Below the pieces are notes generated by a model. It was not told where the DNA came from and made no database searches. It saw only the letters and a list, made by a program, of their open reading frames with translations. Of a stretch of DNA of 64,000 nt, positions 53,405-62,172 are shown one piece after another (the stretch's first letter is position 1; every line of letters begins with the position of its first letter). Location of the stretch: the NCBI RefSeq assembly GCF_002222615.2, contig NZ_CP022412.2:1612001-1676000 (forward strand), given 5' to 3'. Source of the stretch: Bacteroides caccae. GTDB taxonomy: Bacteria; Bacteroidota; Bacteroidia; Bacteroidales; Bacteroidaceae. Made by a program: the position numbers and the translations under genes.

Positions 53405-54625
53405 TTACGGTATTAATAAGGAAGAATCTCCATAACTCAGGAATCTGAAATCGTGGCTCAGGGCATAATCGTAAATCGTGCGCCAGTTCCCTTTCACGAA
53501 AGCGGAAACCAATAGAAGCAAGGTACTTTGCGGCTGGTGGAAATTAGTAACCATTGCTTTCACTATTTTATACTGATAACCGGGAGCTATGATGATCTGC
53601 GTACTGGTATGAAGTGCTTCAAGCCCGTTTCTGTCGAGATACCCCAATATCTTTTGTAGGGAAACAACCGGAGGAATCTGGTCGTACTTTTCGTATGGCT
53701 GCCATTGTCTGACGTGCAGTTCCTGTTCCGTAGCGTCCGGATGATCGGCCAATGTGACCCCTATATGATACAAGCTTTCGAGCGTGCGCACGGAAGTGGT
53801 GCCTACGGCAATGGCGCAACCGTCATGGTCGATCAATTTCTTGATTGTATTCCGGTTGACGGATATATATTCCGTGTGCATCTCGTGTCCTTCAATTTCC
53901 TCGCTTTTCACCGGCTTAAAAGTTCCTGCCCCTACGTGCAATGTCAGTTCCTCAAGGTCTATGCCTTTTTCCTGCAATGCTTCCAGTACTCGCGGGGTGA
54001 AATGCAATCCGGCAGTAGGTGCGGCTACCGAACCTTTTATTTTGGAGTAAACAGTCTGATATGTTTCCTTGTCGCTTTCCTCCGTATTCCGGTTCAGATA
54101 GGGTGGAATAGGAAGTTCTCCGAACACTTCGAGGATATCGGCGAAAGTTACTTCGGGGTTATTCCATGCGAAGTCTACCCAATGGCTGGTACCTTTGCAT
54201 TCTCCTCTCGTTGCTGTCAGAGTAATAGGAAAGCCTTTGACGGTCATTTCCCGTTTCAGTGTCCCGTCCTTCCATTTCTTCAGATTGCCGATCATGCAGA
54301 GCCATGCGGCGTGTTCCGTTTGCTGGAAGTTCAGTACATAATCATTGGGCTGAATCGGTTCGAGACAGAATACCTCAATCAGTGCACCTGTTTCTTTGCG
54401 GAAGTGAAGGCGCGCCTGGATGACTTTTGTATTGTTGAATATCATTAGGCTTCCTTTCGGCAGATATTCCGGTAAGGAAGTGAAAATATCTTCGGTCACT
54501 TCACCGTGGCGATACACCAATAGTTTCGACTGGTCGCGAACGGGTAGCGGGAATTTGGCAATACGTTCATCCGGCAATGGATAGTTGTATTCGCTAATAT
54601 GGATATGTTTCGGATTCTCTTTCAT
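53405..54625 (-). CDS. queA: S-adenosylmethionine:tRNA ribosyltransferase-isomerase
   Basis: This 406-residue enzyme adds the cyclopentane ring precursor to the queuosine position of tRNAs. It shows YPLPDERIAKFPLPVRDQSKLL (in parts, 14-36), IFNNTKVIQARL (about 61-72), APTAGLHFTPRVLEAL (about 206-221), LHVGAGTFKPV (about 234-244) and TNFHQPQSTLLLLVSAF (about 365-381). It is longer than the usual 340-350 residues because of insertions typical of the Bacteroidetes form. It lies next to the tRNA-Pro locus that holds a genomic island. Confidence 0.95.
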   Translation of the reverse strand: MKENPKHIHISEYNYPLPDERIAKFPLPVRDQSKLLVYRHGEVTEDIFTSLPEYLPKGSLMIFNNTKVIQARLHFRKETGALIEVFCLEPIQPNDYVLNFQQTEHAAWLCMIGNLKKWKDGTLKREMTVKGFPITLTATRGECKGTSHWVDFAWNNPEVTFADILEVFGELPIPPYLNRNTEESDKETYQTVYSKIKGSVAAPTAGLHFTPRVLEALQEKGIDLEELTLHVGAGTFKPVKSEEIEGHEMHTEYISVNRNTIKKLIDHDGCAIAVGTTSVRTLESLYHIGVTLADHPDATEQELHVRQWQPYEKYDQIPPVVSLQKILGYLDRNGLEALHTSTQIIIAPGYQYKIVKAMVTNFHQPQSTLLLLVSAFVKGNWRTIYDYALSHDFRFLSYGDSSLLIP

Positions 54626-54697
54626 TGTTGCTTGGTATAATAAGTTCTATTTGTTGCTTGTCCCATATTTTTTAGCTTTCATCCTGGAATAAAAAGA

Positions 54698-54725
54698 AAG
54701 AGGTTAGATTTTACTCTAACCTCTT
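54698..54725 (-). terminator. original tRNA-Pro terminator, now displaced by the island
   Basis: AAGAGGTTAG pairs with CTAACCTCTT across 8 bases. On the minus strand it lies just beyond the tRNA-Pro 3' fragment (54738-54781), so before the island inserted it would have ended the tRNA-Pro transcript. It now lies 8.4 kb from the functional tRNA. It may still serve read-through into queA. Confidence 0.6.
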
Positions 54726-54737
54726 GAAGATCAATTC

Positions 54738-54781
54738 GTCGGGATGACAAGATTCGAACTTGCGACCACACGCCCCCCAGA
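54738..54781. repeat. left attachment repeat: 3' half of tRNA-Pro(GGG)
   Basis: 44 bases are identical to 63160-63203. They comprise the anticodon loop side, variable loop, T arm and acceptor 3' strand of tRNA-Pro on the minus strand, but no 5' half follows. This is a duplicated attachment site left by integration into the tRNA gene, not a tRNA. Confidence 0.92.
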
Positions 54782-54887
54782 GGTATTTTTATGATAATCC
54801 ATTGGTTATATTACTTTTTATTAATTGTGTATGTAGCTGTAAATCAAAAGAGTATCTTTTATTGAGTTTTACTTATTTTGATTACAT

Positions 54888-54911
54888 GTGTTCCAAATGT
54901 GTTCCACTAAA
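54888..54911. repeat. left subterminal repeat with tandem GTGTTCCA units
   Basis: These 24 bases contain GTGTTCCA twice in tandem, separated by AAT, and are identical to 63090-63113 at the other end. Location and tandem structure fit integrase arm-type binding sites. Confidence 0.65.
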
Positions 54912-55193
54912 CAAAGAGCTATATACACGTTATTTTAGTTTGGGCACAAAGATAATGAATAAAATTGTTTTCTGAACCGATTCGTTTGTCTAAATGTCGA
55001 GGTATTATTAGAGGATAAACCTTGAACTTTTCTATCTAAATGCTTTAGATATTTTTAACTTTAATGGTGCTAGCTTGATTATCAATCTATTATCGTTTTG
55101 TGACGTATGAAAAATAAGAATCTCTGTTTTTTTTATCGTATTGCTAATATAGAGGAGTAAATGCTCCTCATAACGATATAAAAGATATTGAGC

Positions 55194-56471
55194 ATGATAA
55201 GTTTTATAAAAAGGAATGATGTTGCTAATGCACAAGGATTATATGCTGTTCGTCTAAGAATATGCAAGGAACGGCAACGCAGATATTTTTCCTTAAACAT
55301 ATTTGCGGATAGTGGATACTGGGATGAGGAAAACGAATGTTTCCGTATTCTTAAAAATGTAAGAGATAAAAAGCAGAAAGAAGAAAACGAAAAACGCAAG
55401 CAGTATAATTATTTACTGAATAGATATAGGTTGCAAGCACAAGAAATAATAGAAGGCTTTCGGAGAGAACGCATAGATTGGACTTTAAATCAATTTGCAG
55501 ACGCTTTCTTGAATAAATCGAAGCAAGGGAAGATAAAAGCTTATATGGAGAACCATATCAATACTTTACGTGAAACGGGGCATATTGGTAATGCTAATTG
55601 TTATGCTGCAACTTTAAATATGCTTGAACATTATGATAGTAGATTGGAGCAAAAGGTATTTTCAGAGATTGATATAAAGTTTGTAAATGGATTCGATATT
55701 TTCCTTCAAAAGAGAGGATGTAAAGGAAATACAAGAAAGTACTATTTTAAAGCATTGCGCAGCATTTTAAATAAGGCTATCCAAGAAAAAGAAGCAACGG
55801 AGAAAACTTATCCTTTTGGTAAAGGTGGTTTTCAAATAGCAAAACTGGATGAAGAAACAGAAAAGCGTTATCTTCCTTTAGAATATTGGAAAAAAATAAG
55901 AAATACTGTCTCGGAAAAGCCACAACGAGAGTACGCTCGCAAACTATTTCTGTTGTCATTTTATTGCTATGGAATATCATTTATTGATATGGCATATTTG
56001 ACAAGAAGCAATATTGTAAAGTTCAATGGTGGAGAGTATATTGTCTACAAACGCCATAAAATACAACATCAAAAAGGGGTGAAACCTATTAAGATTAAAA
56101 TAACGAAAGAAATTGAGCGTTTATTAGATAGCCTTAAAGAGAGTAGCCCTACAGTGGATGATTTTATTGTACCAATAGTTTCTATTAGTGGTTATACCGG
56201 AGAAAAACTATATAATCACATCCGTTACAGGTATAAAAAATATAATGATTATTTGGCAGAGTTAGCAAAGGAACTGCAAATAACTGATATGAAATTGACA
56301 ACATATGTAAGTCGGCATACTATGGCGATGATGTTGCAACGCAATGATGTTTCCCGTGAACATATTTCCCAAATGTTGGGACATGCAGATATGAAAACTA
56401 CCAATACTTATTTAGATAGCTTTGATACAACTGTAATAGATGAGGCTGCAAAGGTTTTATATGACGTGTAA
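55194..56471 (+). CDS. tyrosine recombinase / integrase of the tRNA-Pro island
   Basis: This 425-residue integrase has an N-terminal arm-binding domain (1-100, rich in basic residues), a core-binding SAM-like domain (about 100-205) and a catalytic domain (215-425). Visible landmarks are YKRHKIQHQKG (about 288-298), TTYVSRHTMAMML (about 366-378), ISQMLGHADMKTTNTYLDSF (about 388-407) with the nucleophilic Tyr. ATG 55194 is used; the frame is open from a TTG at 55188. A hairpin GAGGAG/CTCCTC (55152-55169) lies just upstream. It is unrelated in sequence to the integrase at 3763 apart from the fold. Confidence 0.92.
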   Translation: MISFIKRNDVANAQGLYAVRLRICKERQRRYFSLNIFADSGYWDEENECFRILKNVRDKKQKEENEKRKQYNYLLNRYRLQAQEIIEGFRRERIDWTLNQFADAFLNKSKQGKIKAYMENHINTLRETGHIGNANCYAATLNMLEHYDSRLEQKVFSEIDIKFVNGFDIFLQKRGCKGNTRKYYFKALRSILNKAIQEKEATEKTYPFGKGGFQIAKLDEETEKRYLPLEYWKKIRNTVSEKPQREYARKLFLLSFYCYGISFIDMAYLTRSNIVKFNGGEYIVYKRHKIQHQKGVKPIKIKITKEIERLLDSLKESSPTVDDFIVPIVSISGYTGEKLYNHIRYRYKKYNDYLAELAKELQITDMKLTTYVSRHTMAMMLQRNDVSREHISQMLGHADMKTTNTYLDSFDTTVIDEAAKVLYDV

Positions 56472-56857
56472 TTTTGAGATAGCGTTTCTGTGGGTATTCG
56501 TAGTTTATTAAACCTAAGTAGAATTTAAACTAAAATATAAAATAGGCTTTTAGAGAAAAGACTTATTTAAAATCAAAATGTTTATGGCTTTATTCCGATT
56601 CTTAAAGAACGGATGAATATAAGTTACTTGATAATTCCTCTTAAAAACATCCAACGAAACAAGCTGAAATATGTGATGTTTCTCTTAAAAAAAGGTGTAT
56701 AAAAGGATATGCTTTGTTATGTACATGATTTTCTTTTTAATTTATTTGTAATTACCTGAATATTAGTGTTATAGTATTGCTGAACTTTTTGTTGAATGGA
56801 TTCGTTTAATAGTTGAGCTAAATTGCTGTTTTAGAATTCTAATTATAGCGAAAAAAA
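56472..56857 (+). other. AT-rich non-coding stretch after the integrase
   Basis: These 386 bases contain no supportable gene and no clear TAnnTTTG box. They separate integrase from the HTH gene and may hold the promoter or excision control of the downstream genes. Confidence 0.4.
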
Positions 56858-57220
56858 ATGATTATGAAAAACGAATTTATTTGCAATGACGTGTTGGTTG
56901 TGCATTTAACAGTTAGTCAAATAAAGGCTATCATTGAAAGTGCACTTAAAGAAGCAACATTATCGAAGAACGTTCAAACTGAAATGCTGACCATTCAAGA
57001 GGTTTCAGAGTTGACAGGTTATAAACGAGCTACTATTTATAAGCTTACTTGTGAGCGGAAAATACCTTTTCATAAGCCAGCGCACGGTGGACGGAGAATT
57101 TTCTTTAAACGGGAGGAAATCAATAAATGGTTAGAATCTGATTGCATTGAAACTTTTGAAGAATCTTTTAAAAAAAGAGAGAAGAAAGAAATTAATTTTA
57201 AACCAAGAAAAAATGATTAA
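56858..57220 (+). CDS. helix-turn-helix DNA-binding protein, excisionase-like
   Basis: This 120-residue protein has a MerR-like/excisionase winged HTH in residues about 45-95: MLTIQEVSELTGYKRATIYKL, followed by the typical PFHKP..GRRIFFKREEINKWL. The N-terminal 40 residues form a helix seen in Bacteroides element-encoded HTH proteins. The C-terminus is basic. It may act as the recombination directionality factor or as a regulator of the next genes. Its stop overlaps the start of the following gene (ATGATTAA). A second possible start is Met3 (56864). Confidence 0.82.
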   Translation: MIMKNEFICNDVLVVHLTVSQIKAIIESALKEATLSKNVQTEMLTIQEVSELTGYKRATIYKLTCERKIPFHKPAHGGRRIFFKREEINKWLESDCIETFEESFKKREKKEINFKPRKND

Positions 57221-57596
57221 CATGAAAACAATAATTAGTAAAGAAAACATGGAGAGAGAAACTTTTGTTTTTTATCGCTCATATTTTGATGCGATAGAAC
57301 TGTTAAGTAAGAAAAACAGGTTGTTAGCGTATGAAGCGATTGCAAAATATGCTCTTACTCAAGAAGAAATACAGGATTTACCACCACAAGTAGCGATTAT
57401 CTTGAAAATGGCTAAGCCTAATATTGATGCGACTATTCGAAATTACAATCGAAGAGTTAAGAGTAAGAGACAAAAAAAGATATCTGATTTTGAGGATAAG
57501 CTTAATGAAGAGGTACAATTACCAAGAAAAAAAAGTTCCTCAATTATAGACGATAGCTTTGAAGATAATGATGAAAATACGCTCTATTTAGAATAA
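57213..57596 (+). CDS. DUF6291-like phage/element protein
   Basis: This 127-residue cytoplasmic protein has an N-terminus ETFVFYRSYFDAIELLSKKNRLLAYEAIAKYAL (in parts, 14-46) of the kind found in DUF6291 proteins of phages and integrative elements. A basic middle (NRRVKSKRQKK) and an acidic tail follow. These proteins often precede replication-initiation genes. ATG 57213 overlaps the HTH gene's end, and Met4 (57222) is an alternative. Confidence 0.65.
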   Translation: MINMKTIISKENMERETFVFYRSYFDAIELLSKKNRLLAYEAIAKYALTQEEIQDLPPQVAIILKMAKPNIDATIRNYNRRVKSKRQKKISDFEDKLNEEVQLPRKKSSSIIDDSFEDNDENTLYLE

Positions 57597-57650
57597 ATCT
57601 TGTTCCGTTTTGGAATAGAAAACACGTTTAATCCATTAATAATTAATCAT

Positions 57651-58652
57651 ATGGATATGATGAAAAACGTCCTTAATAAGAATGACAATTCTAATAAGGA
57701 AAAGAAAAAAAATAAAAATAAAAAGAAAGAGGAAAGTTGCATAATCTTTACTTCTCCTTTTGAAGAACCAATAGTATCTTTATTTGAGAACTTTTATAGT
57801 AAAGAACCAATTAGGGAAGTGAAGCTAAGTAGCTTTTTGCATACTCGTAAATTTAAAGAAAAGGTCGAGTTGTATAGAACTAATACCGATGAAAAAATAA
57901 GGAAAAAGATAAAAGAAAGTATTGAATGTGTCACGCCAAGTGGCACATTCAATCAAAGGCGAGAGTCTGCCCTTATTAAACATACTAACTTATTATGTAT
58001 TGATATTGATTCTAAAGATAATCGAATGGTTGATTTACCTGAATGTAAAGCTATATTGGGAGAATACTTTAATAGTTTATATTATGCCGGAGTGTCAATT
58101 GGTGGAGACGGAATATTTCTGATTTTTAGAATATCACACTCGGAATTTCATAAACAGCATTTTGCGGCTCTTGAATTGTTTCTGAATAAGGTGTTTAATT
58201 TGCAAATAGACAAAGGTGTAAAAAGCCCTGTTAGTTTGCGAGTAGGAAGTTATGACGCAGAGCCTTATTATAATCCAAATCCCATTCCATTTACACATAT
58301 GCTGGAAATAGATAAGTGGGCAAATGATATGATAAGACCGGTAACAGAAAGGAATGAAACCCGTGCCCGCATTGAAAAAGCTATCTCGTTTATTGTAGAA
58401 AATGGAGTTGATATTACTTCCCAATATAAAGATTGGTTTAAGGTAGGGTGTGCATTAGCGTCTGAGTATGGAGAAAATGGACGACATTGGTTTCATTTGG
58501 TTAGTCGTATGTATAAAGGATATTATGGGTACGATGAAGGTGAGTGTGATTATCAATATAATAAATGTCTGAAATACCAAAGAAATGAGGGAGGAATTAA
58601 AATTGGAACATTTTTTTATTTATGTGAATGTAATGGAGTAAAATATAGGTAA
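57651..58652 (+). CDS. BT4734/VirE-N-like and PriCT-2-like replication protein
   Basis: This 333-residue protein has an N-terminal Lys/Asn-rich segment, then a BT4734/BF3469-type domain (about 85-235). That domain resembles a primase-polymerase-like fold with LLCIDIDSKDNR (about 122-133) and YYAGVSIGGDGIFLIFRIS (about 152-170). A C-terminal primase-C-terminal-2-like helical segment (about 248-330) carries DWFKVGCALASEYGE. Such proteins are common in Bacteroides mobile elements and are thought to prime or regulate replication. The frame is open from a TTG at 57600, but ATG 57651 is the more plausible start. Confidence 0.75.
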   Translation: MDMMKNVLNKNDNSNKEKKKNKNKKKEESCIIFTSPFEEPIVSLFENFYSKEPIREVKLSSFLHTRKFKEKVELYRTNTDEKIRKKIKESIECVTPSGTFNQRRESALIKHTNLLCIDIDSKDNRMVDLPECKAILGEYFNSLYYAGVSIGGDGIFLIFRISHSEFHKQHFAALELFLNKVFNLQIDKGVKSPVSLRVGSYDAEPYYNPNPIPFTHMLEIDKWANDMIRPVTERNETRARIEKAISFIVENGVDITSQYKDWFKVGCALASEYGENGRHWFHLVSRMYKGYYGYDEGECDYQYNKCLKYQRNEGGIKIGTFFYLCECNGVKYR

Positions 58653-58788
58653 TTGTGTTGAGTTACAATCTCGATAATATCTAGAATAGTTAAATAATGA
58701 TAATGAAGTAAAGGGGGTAACCTTGCAAATTAATTAAGATGATTTACTTAAATTATTTATAATCAATATTTAACGAGGATTGGAAGAT

Positions 58789-58846
58789 AAAAATTAGAAA
58801 AGAGAAGAGTGAAAAAGTGTTTTTCTTCTTCTCTTTTCTAATTTTT
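58789..58846 (+). terminator. strong terminator hairpin after the primase-like gene
   Basis: AAAAATTAGAAAAGAGAAG.. pairs with ..CTTCTCTTTTCTAATTTTT over about 27 bases with a single mismatch region. It isolates the replication-type genes from the RNA-nuclease unit that follows. Confidence 0.8.
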
Positions 58847-58923
58847 ATTATCGTATTAATAATATAACCCAGAGCAAAGAAAACAATATTCTTTAATCGG
58901 AATGTTATTTTAAGTAACTTTAC

Positions 58924-58931
58924 TATCTTTG
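58924..58931 (+). promoter_or_regulatory. -7 box of the structured RNA / nuclease unit
   Basis: TATCTTTG matches TAnnTTTG. No TTTG is found 19-21 bp upstream. The predicted start near 58938 gives a leader of about 270 bases before the nuclease ATG. Confidence 0.5.
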
Positions 58932-58937
58932 CAAAGT

Positions 58938-59206
58938 CACAAATAGTGGCAAATGTAATAGTGAAAGTGTTTCGCTTTTATCCTGTGTAGGAAATCTGAC
59001 AGTTTCAAAAAAGCAGGGATAAGCAATGACATTCATCACTTGGGTAGCGTATGTTCAAAAGACATATACTAAACAGGTGTGGAGTATTGTTTATTTGCTT
59101 TTGGGTTTTGTCAGAACCTCCTACACAATAAACGAATGGCTCCACACTTTCTTTTTGTCTAATCCTGTCATTAAAGGAGTCGAATGACGCAACTTTACTA
59201 ATTACT
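58938..59206 (+). ncRNA. highly structured leader or non-coding RNA with a predicted pseudoknot
   Basis: Helix A: TGTGTAGGA (58984-58992) with TCCTACACA (59119-59127), extended by CTGACA (58996-59001) with TGTCAG (59109-59114). Helix B: GTGTGGAG (59077-59084) with CTCCACAC (59140-59147), extended by GTTTATT (59089-59095) with AATAAAC (59127-59133). The two cross, so they either form a pseudoknot or are alternative states. A further hairpin GTCATT/AATGAC (59167-59188) exposes AAAGGAG in its loop, and a five-codon ORF (59184-59201, MTQLY) ends 5 bases before the nuclease ATG. I do not recognise the RNA family. Confidence 0.6.
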
Positions 59207-60199
59207 ATGAATGGATTAGATTTTATTAAATCGAAACAACAGAGTTGGGCAAAAAGAAAAAACTTCAATCTACTAGGAGGTACAATTCCCAACAAAGGAG
59301 AGAAAAACTATTTGTATAGTTTAGCAGATAATTTGTTTGAGCCGTTGTCTAAGGAGAATTTAGATTCTTATAATTCGGGTGACGGGAACGAAACAAAAGA
59401 TTCTAAAACACGATTGGCAAAAATGAAAGCACTTCATTCATCTTCTGCGATTGTGGTTAATCTGTTCCAGTATTGGCAGGGAAAAGATGTTTGCCCGATT
59501 CTAAATGCATGCAAATTGACTTCAAGAACTACTAAGGTAGGCTATCTGATTAAGAATGTCGGTTCTGTTTCTTCTGAAAAAATTCCCATAATTCCTTCTC
59601 CACTCAATTACGAAATTAAATTTGAGGAGCAGTTTGAGATAAGTGGAGATAAATCTCAATTCCCACATTCACCCAATATTGATGTTGTGATTTATACTCC
59701 ACTGTCTACTATTGGTATTGAGTCTAAATTTACAGAACCATATAGCAGTAGAAAACATGGAGGACTCAAACAAAAGTATGTTGAAAATCTCTCTTTTTGG
59801 AACGGATTGCCTAATCTGTATGAATTAGCAAAAGAAATTTCTCCTGATGATACTAAGTTCCAGTATTTAGATGCGGCACAATTAATAAAACACATATTGG
59901 GACTGAAAAAGAATAGTGACGAGTATAATTCAAATCTTGTTCAAAAGCATCATTTTGAAGAAGGTAAAAGGAATTTGATACTCAAACGCAATTTTCATCT
60001 CTTATATCTTTGGTACGATGCGATAGGAAAAGAGGGGAGTGAGCATAGAAAAGAGATAGAACAATTTGCAGAAATTGCTAAAAAGGACAATATAAAGTTT
60101 AGTCATATAACCTATCAAGAAGTAATTATAAACCTATCAAAAGAGTTCTATGATGAAAATGAAACGTATTGTAATTATCTAACAGATAGGTATTTGTAA
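59207..60199 (+). CDS. PGN_0703-like PD-(D/E)XK putative restriction endonuclease
   Basis: This 330-residue soluble protein has a PD-(D/E)XK core with Asp159 (NIDVVIY), Glu172 and Lys174 (IGIESKFTEPY), an arrangement typical of restriction-type nucleases. The downstream YLDAAQLIKHILGL (about 224-237) and overall layout resemble the PGN_0703 family of putative restriction endonucleases. No DNA methyltransferase, specificity subunit or helicase is encoded nearby, so it is either a modification-dependent enzyme, an RNA- or peptide-controlled effector, or an orphan. A long structured RNA leader precedes it, and a strong RBS-led secreted protein gene follows after 24 bp. Confidence 0.68.
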   Translation: MNGLDFIKSKQQSWAKRKNFNLLGGTIPNKGEKNYLYSLADNLFEPLSKENLDSYNSGDGNETKDSKTRLAKMKALHSSSAIVVNLFQYWQGKDVCPILNACKLTSRTTKVGYLIKNVGSVSSEKIPIIPSPLNYEIKFEEQFEISGDKSQFPHSPNIDVVIYTPLSTIGIESKFTEPYSSRKHGGLKQKYVENLSFWNGLPNLYELAKEISPDDTKFQYLDAAQLIKHILGLKKNSDEYNSNLVQKHHFEEGKRNLILKRNFHLLYLWYDAIGKEGSEHRKEIEQFAEIAKKDNIKFSHITYQEVIINLSKEFYDENETYCNYLTDRYL

Positions 60200-60223
60200 C
60201 CAAATGAAATAGGAGAGTGTGTA

Positions 60224-61522
60224 ATGAAAACTCATAACATTATTTTATTAATTCTTTTATTTGTATGCACTAACGTACTAACTTCTGTATTATTAGCGCA
60301 AGATAAAGAAGTAAATATGGTGTCTAAAAAAGCAAAACTCAAGACGATAAAGTATAAGAAATATAATTATACGGCTGTTGGGTATGTCTATAAAGACCGG
60401 TTCGTTGAAGGGCAAAAATTGAGTTTTATCAAGACTCAGACTGGCGATACTATAATTAGTGGAATCTATTCAATAAATTATGGTTACCCATGCATAAAAG
60501 GAAATTATAAAGGTTTTGTGCGTATGAATAATGAAGTAACAAGCGGACTGTTTATCATTAGTAATAGTATTAAAACAAATCAGTTAATACCTGTTAGAAA
60601 AAATGTTGGTAAATTAAAGATAAGGACATTGGATATTTTAGAACATAAGGATACGTATGCAGAGAAATATCCTCTTGTTTTTCGAAAAACATCTACTAAC
60701 CGTTATGAGCTAAAAATATTGTTTGATGATAAAACTTTGGAAGTGGTAATTAGTCCAGATACTATAAAGAAATATGGTTTTTATGCATTTGATACTTTTA
60801 TTGAAAATTCTAAGAATGTGAATCTTCTTTATAAGAATGGGGATATTTATACTGGTATAGTGGAGAAGGGTGATGTGACTGGTTCTATTTATGATATTTA
60901 TTTTAATAAAAGAATTTATGTTCCTTCTAAAGGAGTAACAAAATTTGCCAATGGCGAAATTTTAAATGGAGATTGGTTAAAATCTTATGATTTTACAGAG
61001 AAAGATTGGAGGAAAATTTATGCAAAAAGTAAGACTCTGACAGAAATTCGTGATAACGTTTATCGAAAAAAAAGCGAACTAGATAAGTTGAAAATAGCTG
61101 AGGAACGAAAACGATTGGAAGAGCAGAGGATTAGAGAGCGTAAAAGGCAAGAAATGCTGAAAGCCAAAGAACGTGAAAGGCAAGAAAAGTTAAGAGAGGA
61201 AAGAATGTATAGACTGAGGTGTATTTCTAGGTATGGCGAATATTATGGAAATTTGATTCTAAAGAAGGAGTTTGCATTAGGTATGAATAAAGAAATGGTT
61301 AGAGAACTTCTTGGAGAAGCGGAAAAATTTTATAAAAAAAGTATTTCAACATTTCGCGGACATACGATAGAATCATGGGTGTTTGATACAAGTTTGGTTG
61401 CCCAAGGTATGAGTTTTGGAGGACTTTTAGGAGCACTCAGCTATTATAGTGGTATAGAATTAGAACGAAAATGTCCAACGCTGGTATTTACAGATGATAA
61501 GATAACCTCTATTTACAGATGA
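60224..61522 (+). CDS. exported orphan protein with coiled coil and BamE-like C-terminus
   Basis: This 432-residue protein has a signal peptide (about 1-26, ending LLAQ). The middle (40-270) is beta-rich with short repeated strands such as NLLYKNGDIYTGIVEKGD and VTKFANGEILNGDW, reminiscent of MORN-like units. Residues about 283-328 form a highly charged Glu/Arg/Lys coiled coil. The C-terminus (about 340-432) includes LGMNKEMVRELLGEAEKFY, similar to the SmpA/OmlA (BamE) fold. AGGAGAG precedes the ATG. It lies 24 bp after the nuclease gene, but an exported protein is an odd partner for a DNA nuclease. Confidence 0.7.
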   Translation: MKTHNIILLILLFVCTNVLTSVLLAQDKEVNMVSKKAKLKTIKYKKYNYTAVGYVYKDRFVEGQKLSFIKTQTGDTIISGIYSINYGYPCIKGNYKGFVRMNNEVTSGLFIISNSIKTNQLIPVRKNVGKLKIRTLDILEHKDTYAEKYPLVFRKTSTNRYELKILFDDKTLEVVISPDTIKKYGFYAFDTFIENSKNVNLLYKNGDIYTGIVEKGDVTGSIYDIYFNKRIYVPSKGVTKFANGEILNGDWLKSYDFTEKDWRKIYAKSKTLTEIRDNVYRKKSELDKLKIAEERKRLEEQRIRERKRQEMLKAKERERQEKLREERMYRLRCISRYGEYYGNLILKKEFALGMNKEMVRELLGEAEKFYKKSISTFRGHTIESWVFDTSLVAQGMSFGGLLGALSYYSGIELERKCPTLVFTDDKITSIYR

Positions 61523-61646
61523 TTTAGTTATTAGGCATATCTCTTGCATTTGTAATATTGATTTGCTTATTGAGGGTTGCTTGTGGCATTTTTCGAATGA
61601 ATAATGTTTATTGTAAAAACATGTATGTATAAAATTTTCCAAATGT

Positions 61647-62096
61647 ATGATTGTTACCCAAATTAATACACCATTCAGAAAGTTTTTAGAAGGCTTGAAA
61701 ATACCGTCTGTCCCCCTTATGAAAGGGGGAGCTATTTTTAGTCCGGATGAAATAGACTATCTTGCAAGATTTTCGATTCCGTCAGTTCATGAATTTACAC
61801 AAGAAAATGAGTCTGACAGAGAATTTTATGAGATGTTTGTCAAATGGTTGCACGAAGAAGCACCAATTTATGGTTATGTTGATACGTATATGGTTGTTTA
61901 TTTACGCTATGGGCAAAAACTAAGTAACGATGAGTTTGAGTATTTGCAACGGAATATTCCAGAGTGTTTTGAGAAAGGACATGTATGGCTTTATGAAATA
62001 AACTATCGTAGGCGTTTTCGTTTGCGCATTCAATTGATTCGTTGTTTGAAAAAAGATTTTCAAAGGATCATTCGAAAGGATATTTATAGAGAATAA
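61647..62096 (+). CDS. uncharacterised element protein
   Basis: This 149-residue cytoplasmic protein has an acidic N-terminal two thirds and a very basic C-terminus (YRRRFRLRIQLIRCLKK..., about 120-145) that could bind nucleic acid. No family is recognised. A second in-frame-looking ATG at 61643 is out of frame, so 61647 is used. It is separated from its neighbours by 124 and 76 bp and is AT-rich like the rest of the island. Confidence 0.6.
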   Translation: MIVTQINTPFRKFLEGLKIPSVPLMKGGAIFSPDEIDYLARFSIPSVHEFTQENESDREFYEMFVKWLHEEAPIYGYVDTYMVVYLRYGQKLSNDEFEYLQRNIPECFEKGHVWLYEINYRRRFRLRIQLIRCLKKDFQRIIRKDIYRE

Positions 62097-62172
62097 TCGC
62101 ATAACCGATGAAGGTAGACTTTATTTTATCTTTTAGATAAGGCATTTATTAATAACTAAAAAATGAGTTAAT

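Noticed and set aside
54738..54781. A second tRNA gene
   Set aside because: Only the 3' half is present; no D arm or acceptor 5' strand follows. It is an attachment-site duplicate.
58938..59206. Retron msr-msd or group II intron RNA
   Set aside because: No reverse transcriptase is encoded in the island, and no retron-type inverted ends flank the RNA.
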